Assembly: GCA_947377705.1 (NCBI GenBank)
Contig: CANCGU010000122.1
Coordinates: 1-7,979 of the forward strand
Source of the DNA: Comamonadaceae bacterium
GTDB lineage: Bacteria > Pseudomonadota > Gammaproteobacteria > Burkholderiales > Burkholderiaceae
Length of the DNA: 7,979 nt
Reading direction: 5' to 3'
Part shown: positions 5,978-7,979 of the stretch, piece by piece
How positions within the stretch are numbered: the first letter of the stretch is position 1
Layout of the letters: every line of letters starts with the position of its first letter
Position numbers and translations under genes: made by a program
Notes under the pieces: generated by a model
Told to the model about the DNA's origin: nothing
Database searches by the model: none
What the model saw: only the letters and a program-made list of their open reading frames with translations

Positions 5978-6652
5978 TTAGCCGGGAATTTTTTCGAGAC
6001 AGTAGCCCAAGCCGCGCACGGTAGCAATGCGGATGGGGCCTTTTTCAATCTTCTTGCGCAGGCGGTGGATGTACACCTCAATGGCGTTGTTGCTCACCTC
6101 TTCACCCCATTCGCACAGGCGCTCGACCAACTGGTCTTTGCTGACCAAGCGGCCACTGCGCTGCAACAGCACTTCGAGCAAGCCGAGTTCGCGGGCTGAC
6201 AACTCCACCATCTTGCCGTCGATGGTGGCGACGCGACCGGTTTGGTCGTACACCAGCGGACCGTGTTTGATGGACGACGAGGTGCCGCCCATGCCGCGAC
6301 GTGTGAGGGCGCGCACGCGGGCTTCCAGCTCTTGCAAGCTGAACGGTTTGGCCATGTAGTCGTCAGCGCCGTAGTCCAAACCTTTGACGCGCTCTTCCAC
6401 GCCATCGGCGGCGGTGAGGATGAGCACAGGAATGGAGGAGCCGCGCGAGCGCAAGCGTTTGAGCACCTCTAAGCCGTGCATCTTGGGCAGACCCAGATCC
6501 AAGATGAGTAAATCAAACTCATCGGTGGTCATCAAGGCCGCATCGGCTTCGGTACCACTGGCGACATGGTCAGCGGCTGCGCCAGAGGCACGCAAGGTTC
6601 GCAACAGGCCGTCGGCCAAGACCAAGTCGTCTTCTGCAATCAGGATGCGCAT
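5978..6652 (-). CDS. OmpR-family response regulator (TctD/QseB-like)
   Basis: This 224-residue DNA-binding regulator is activated by the adjacent histidine kinase. The receiver domain (1-115) has the acidic pocket Glu7-Asp8-Asp9, phosphoacceptor Asp52 in ILDLGLP, switch Thr80, Tyr99 and Lys102 in the KPF motif. The C-terminal winged helix (about 128-221) has the expected recognition helix NNAIEVYIHRLRKKI and the wing IATVRGLGYCLE. The start ATG is preceded by GGAG (complement at 6660-6663) with 7-nt spacing. The sequence is of ordinary length, with all signalling residues kept. It follows the MarR-family gene by 36 bp and probably belongs to the same transcript. Targets are unknown. The nearby iron transporter and the operon itself are the obvious candidates to test. 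Confidence 0.93.
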   Translation of the reverse strand: MRILIAEDDLVLADGLLRTLRASGAAADHVASGTEADAALMTTDEFDLLILDLGLPKMHGLEVLKRLRSRGSSIPVLILTAADGVEERVKGLDYGADDYMAKPFSLQELEARVRALTRRGMGGTSSSIKHGPLVYDQTGRVATIDGKMVELSARELGLLEVLLQRSGRLVSKDQLVERLCEWGEEVSNNAIEVYIHRLRKKIEKGPIRIATVRGLGYCLEKIPG

Positions 6653-6688
6653 GTGTTGTCTCCAGCTTTGTTTGTGTTTTTAGAGGGG

Positions 6689-7198
6689 TCAGGGCTGAGA
6701 TTCTAGGTCCGAGTAAGCCCCTGCATAGGCCTCTAACCCTAAGCTGACGACGGTCGCCACATCGGCGCCGACTTCTTGTTTGAATTCCGCCTCGGTTTGC
6801 GCCACCGCTTGCTCGAACGCGCGCAGCCATGCCAAGCCCGTCTCGGTGAACACGATGCGCCGCGCACGGGCGTCTTGTGGGTCTGGCGTGCGTTGCACCA
6901 AACCCCAGGCCTCGCACTGGGTGACCAAGTCGCCCATGGCTTGTTTGGTCATCCCCGCACTGTCGGCCAGCTCGCTCAAGCGTGACCCTGCAAGGCTCAG
7001 GTGGCGGGTGATGTGGATGTGCGCGGCGCTCACCTGCGCGCGGGCCGCCAGGTTGGACAAGGCCAGTGGCACGTCCACGTTGTGCGCCATCAGGTGCAAC
7101 ACGCGTGCGTCAAAGCGCCGCATGGCATGGCCGAGCAAGCGCCCAAGGTGAACTTGCCGCCAGTCTTGCTGGGTGGAAAACGTGGGGGTAGAAGCCAT
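6689..7198 (-). CDS. MarR-family transcriptional regulator
   Basis: This 169-residue dimeric winged-helix regulator likely represses its own promoter or neighbouring genes. Residues 13-60 form the N-terminal helical part. SRLSELADSAGMTKQAMGDLVTQCEAWGLVQR (72-103) is the helix-turn-helix and recognition helix. DPQDARARRIVFTETG (106-121) is the MarR wing with its conserved Asp and Arg residues, and the C-terminal helices complete the dimer interface. I chose the ATG at 7198; an in-frame TTG at 7225 would add nine residues but overlies the putative promoter. There is no Shine-Dalgarno before the ATG, and TACTAT lies exactly six bases upstream, compatible with a leaderless message. It is divergent from recA and is probably the first gene of an operon with the two-component system. 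The inducing ligand is unknown. Confidence 0.88.
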   Translation of the reverse strand: MASTPTFSTQQDWRQVHLGRLLGHAMRRFDARVLHLMAHNVDVPLALSNLAARAQVSAAHIHITRHLSLAGSRLSELADSAGMTKQAMGDLVTQCEAWGLVQRTPDPQDARARRIVFTETGLAWLRAFEQAVAQTEAEFKQEVGADVATVVSLGLEAYAGAYSDLESQP

Positions 7199-7204
7199 GT
7201 TTAT

Positions 7205-7210
7205 ATAGTA
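7205..7210 (-). promoter_or_regulatory. Candidate -10 element of the MarR-family gene
   Basis: TACTAT on the minus strand is followed by six bases and then ATG, placing the expected +1 on the A of the start codon. No convincing -35 hexamer is visible. An overlapping TATATA is an alternative. Confidence 0.4.
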
Positions 7211-7233
7211 AGGCAAACTGACCAAAAAAAGTG

Positions 7234-7261
7234 TTTACAAGTTTTAACTTTGCGGTAAAGT
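7234..7261 (+). promoter_or_regulatory. recA promoter, sigma70-like
   Basis: A -35 hexamer TTTACA (7234-7239) and a -10 hexamer TAAAGT (7256-7261) are separated by 16 bp. They predict a transcription start near 7268, about 72 nt before the recA ATG. The LexA box starts on the last base of the -10 element. Confidence 0.5.
7239..7250. promoter_or_regulatory. Short inverted repeat in the marR-recA intergenic region
   Basis: AAGTT-TT-AACTT is a perfect 5-2-5 inverted repeat within the recA promoter spacer and upstream of the MarR-family gene. It could be half of, or a core of, an autoregulatory MarR-type operator, but AT-rich promoter DNA produces such repeats by chance. Confidence 0.2.
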
Positions 7262-7280
7262 ACTGATCAAGCATCCAGTT
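7261..7280 (+). promoter_or_regulatory. LexA (SOS) box of recA
   Basis: TACTG and CAGTT half-sites with the invariant CTG-N10-CAG spacing (CTG 7263-7265, CAG 7276-7278) overlap the end of the -10 element and the predicted start. LexA bound here would block recA until DNA damage activates RecA. The central ten bases depart from the AT-alternating enterobacterial consensus, so affinity may be moderate. Confidence 0.6.
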
Positions 7281-7302
7281 GTTGTTAAACACAGTAACTG
7301 GA
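7274..7302 (+). other. Stem-loop in the recA leader
   Basis: TCCAGTT (7274-7280) pairs perfectly with AACTGGA (7296-7302) across a 15-nt loop. The left arm is the right half of the LexA box. In RNA it would lie near the 5' end of the recA leader, well before the Shine-Dalgarno, and might stabilise the message. Not a terminator: there is no T run. Confidence 0.35.
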
Positions 7303-7328
7303 CATCCTCGGTAAGCCCTTGATTTCAC

Positions 7329-7332
7329 GGAG
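7329..7332 (+). promoter_or_regulatory. Shine-Dalgarno of recA
   Basis: GGAG followed by 7 nt and the ATG at 7340. It fixes the recA start. Confidence 0.75.
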
Positions 7333-7339
7333 ATTTCTC

Positions 7340-7979
7340 ATGAACAACAAACCCATCGTCGCCGACAGCGAAAAAGCCAAAGCCCTCCAAGCCGCCTTGG
7401 CACAAATCGAAAAACAATTCGGCAAGGGCACCATCATGCGCTTGGGCGAAGGCGAAGTGATTGACGACATCCAAGTCGTCTCCACCGGCTCTTTGGGTTT
7501 GGACATTGCTTTGGGCGTGGGCGGTTTGCCCCGTGGCCGCGTGATCGAAATCTACGGCCCAGAGTCTTCAGGCAAAACCACCCTCACCTTGCAGGTCATT
7601 GCTGAGATGCAAAAACAAGGCGGCACTTGCGCCTTTGTGGATGCTGAGCACGCCTTGGATTCGCAATACGCCCAAAAGCTCGGCGTGAACTTGCAAGACT
7701 TGCTCATCAGCCAGCCCGACACCGGCGAGCAAGCTTTGGAAGTGGTCGACAGCTTGGTGCGCTCCGGCGCGGTGGATTTGGTGGTGGTCGACTCGGTGGC
7801 CGCTTTGACGCCCAAGGCCGAACTCGAAGGCGACATGGGCGATTCATTACCCGGCTTGCAAGCCCGCTTGATGAGCCAAGCGCTGCGTAAATTGACGGCT
7901 TCCATCAAGAAGACCAACTGCACGGTCATCTTCATCAACCAAATCCGCATGAAGATTGGCGTGATGTTTGGCTCGCCCG
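7340..7979 (+). CDS. recA: Recombinase RecA, N-terminal 213 codons (cut by window edge)
   Basis: RecA forms ATP-dependent filaments on single-stranded DNA, drives strand exchange and activates LexA cleavage in the SOS response. The visible part holds the N-terminal polymerisation helix (about 10-30), Walker [10 protein letters not shown] (73-81), the catalytic Glu103 in DAEHALD, Walker [11 protein letters not shown] (147-156), loop L1 around 163-172 ([10 protein letters not shown]) and the beginning of loop L2 after NQIRMKIG (200-207). The signature [16 protein letters not shown] is typical of betaproteobacterial RecA. All catalytic residues in view are intact. It has its own promoter with a LexA box, and is divergent from a MarR-family gene. 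The C-terminal third lies outside the window. Confidence 0.98.
   Translation, partial: MNNKPIVADSEKAKALQAALAQIEKQFGKGTIMRLGEGEVIDDIQVVSTGSLGLDIALGVGGLPRGRVIEIYGPESSGKTTLTLQVIAEMQKQGGTCAFVDAEHALDSQYAQKLGVNLQDLLISQPDTGEQALEVVDSLVRSGAVDLVVVDSVAALTPKAELEGDMGDSLPGLQARLMSQALRKLTASIKKTNCTVIFINQIRMKIGVMFGSP

Noticed and set aside
7199..7225. TTG start giving nine more residues on the MarR-family protein
   Set aside because: No Shine-Dalgarno precedes it, and the codons overlie the AT-rich putative -10 region. The ATG at 7198 is preferred, though not proven.
1..7979. Mobile elements, CRISPR arrays, tRNA or rRNA genes
   Set aside because: No transposase, terminal repeats, regularly spaced repeats or tRNA-like cloverleaf were seen. 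Gene spacing and composition look like ordinary core chromosome.

Overview
The window looks like a chromosomal segment from a betaproteobacterium of the Burkholderiales, most likely family Comamonadaceae. This rests on the RecA sequence (the acidic loop followed by [16 protein letters not shown]), the moderately high GC content, the TACAAT-type -10 boxes and the Fiu-like receptor. Genus cannot be fixed by eye. There is no sign of mobile DNA, CRISPR, tRNA or rRNA.

Left part (1-4476), iron uptake. The minus strand carries the start of a TonB-dependent siderophore receptor (cut by the window edge). Upstream of it lies a FutA/FbpA-type ferric-iron binding protein, and upstream of that a fused two-domain inner-membrane permease (FbpB type). 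The ATPase (FbpC type) is transcribed divergently from the permease. Together these make an outer-membrane receptor plus a complete periplasmic ferric-iron ABC importer. The binding-protein promoter carries a near-consensus Fur operator directly abutting a perfect FNR/Anr site. The FNR site is centred about 41-43 bp upstream of the start predicted from a -10-like element. This suggests joint control by iron and oxygen. The divergent permease/ATPase promoter shows no Fur box.

Middle part (4520-7198), regulation. Convergent to the ATPase is a minus-strand cluster of three regulators: a MarR-family repressor, an OmpR-family response regulator and a TctE-type sensor histidine kinase. The spacings are short (36 and 15 bp) and fit one operon. 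The stimulus and targets are unknown.

Right part (7199-7979). A 141-bp divergent intergenic region holds the marR-type promoter, a sigma70-like recA promoter, a LexA (SOS) box of the CTG-N10-CAG form and a leader hairpin. It is followed by the first 213 codons of recA, which run off the window.

Three genes (permease, ATPase, MarR regulator) lack a visible Shine-Dalgarno and have a -10-like hexamer 5-6 bases before the ATG, as expected for leaderless or nearly leaderless transcripts. The ATPase has an unusual Cys/His-rich C-terminal tail. These two points and the FNR/Fur promoter are the main items for a second look. I do not see a wholly new multi-gene system here.
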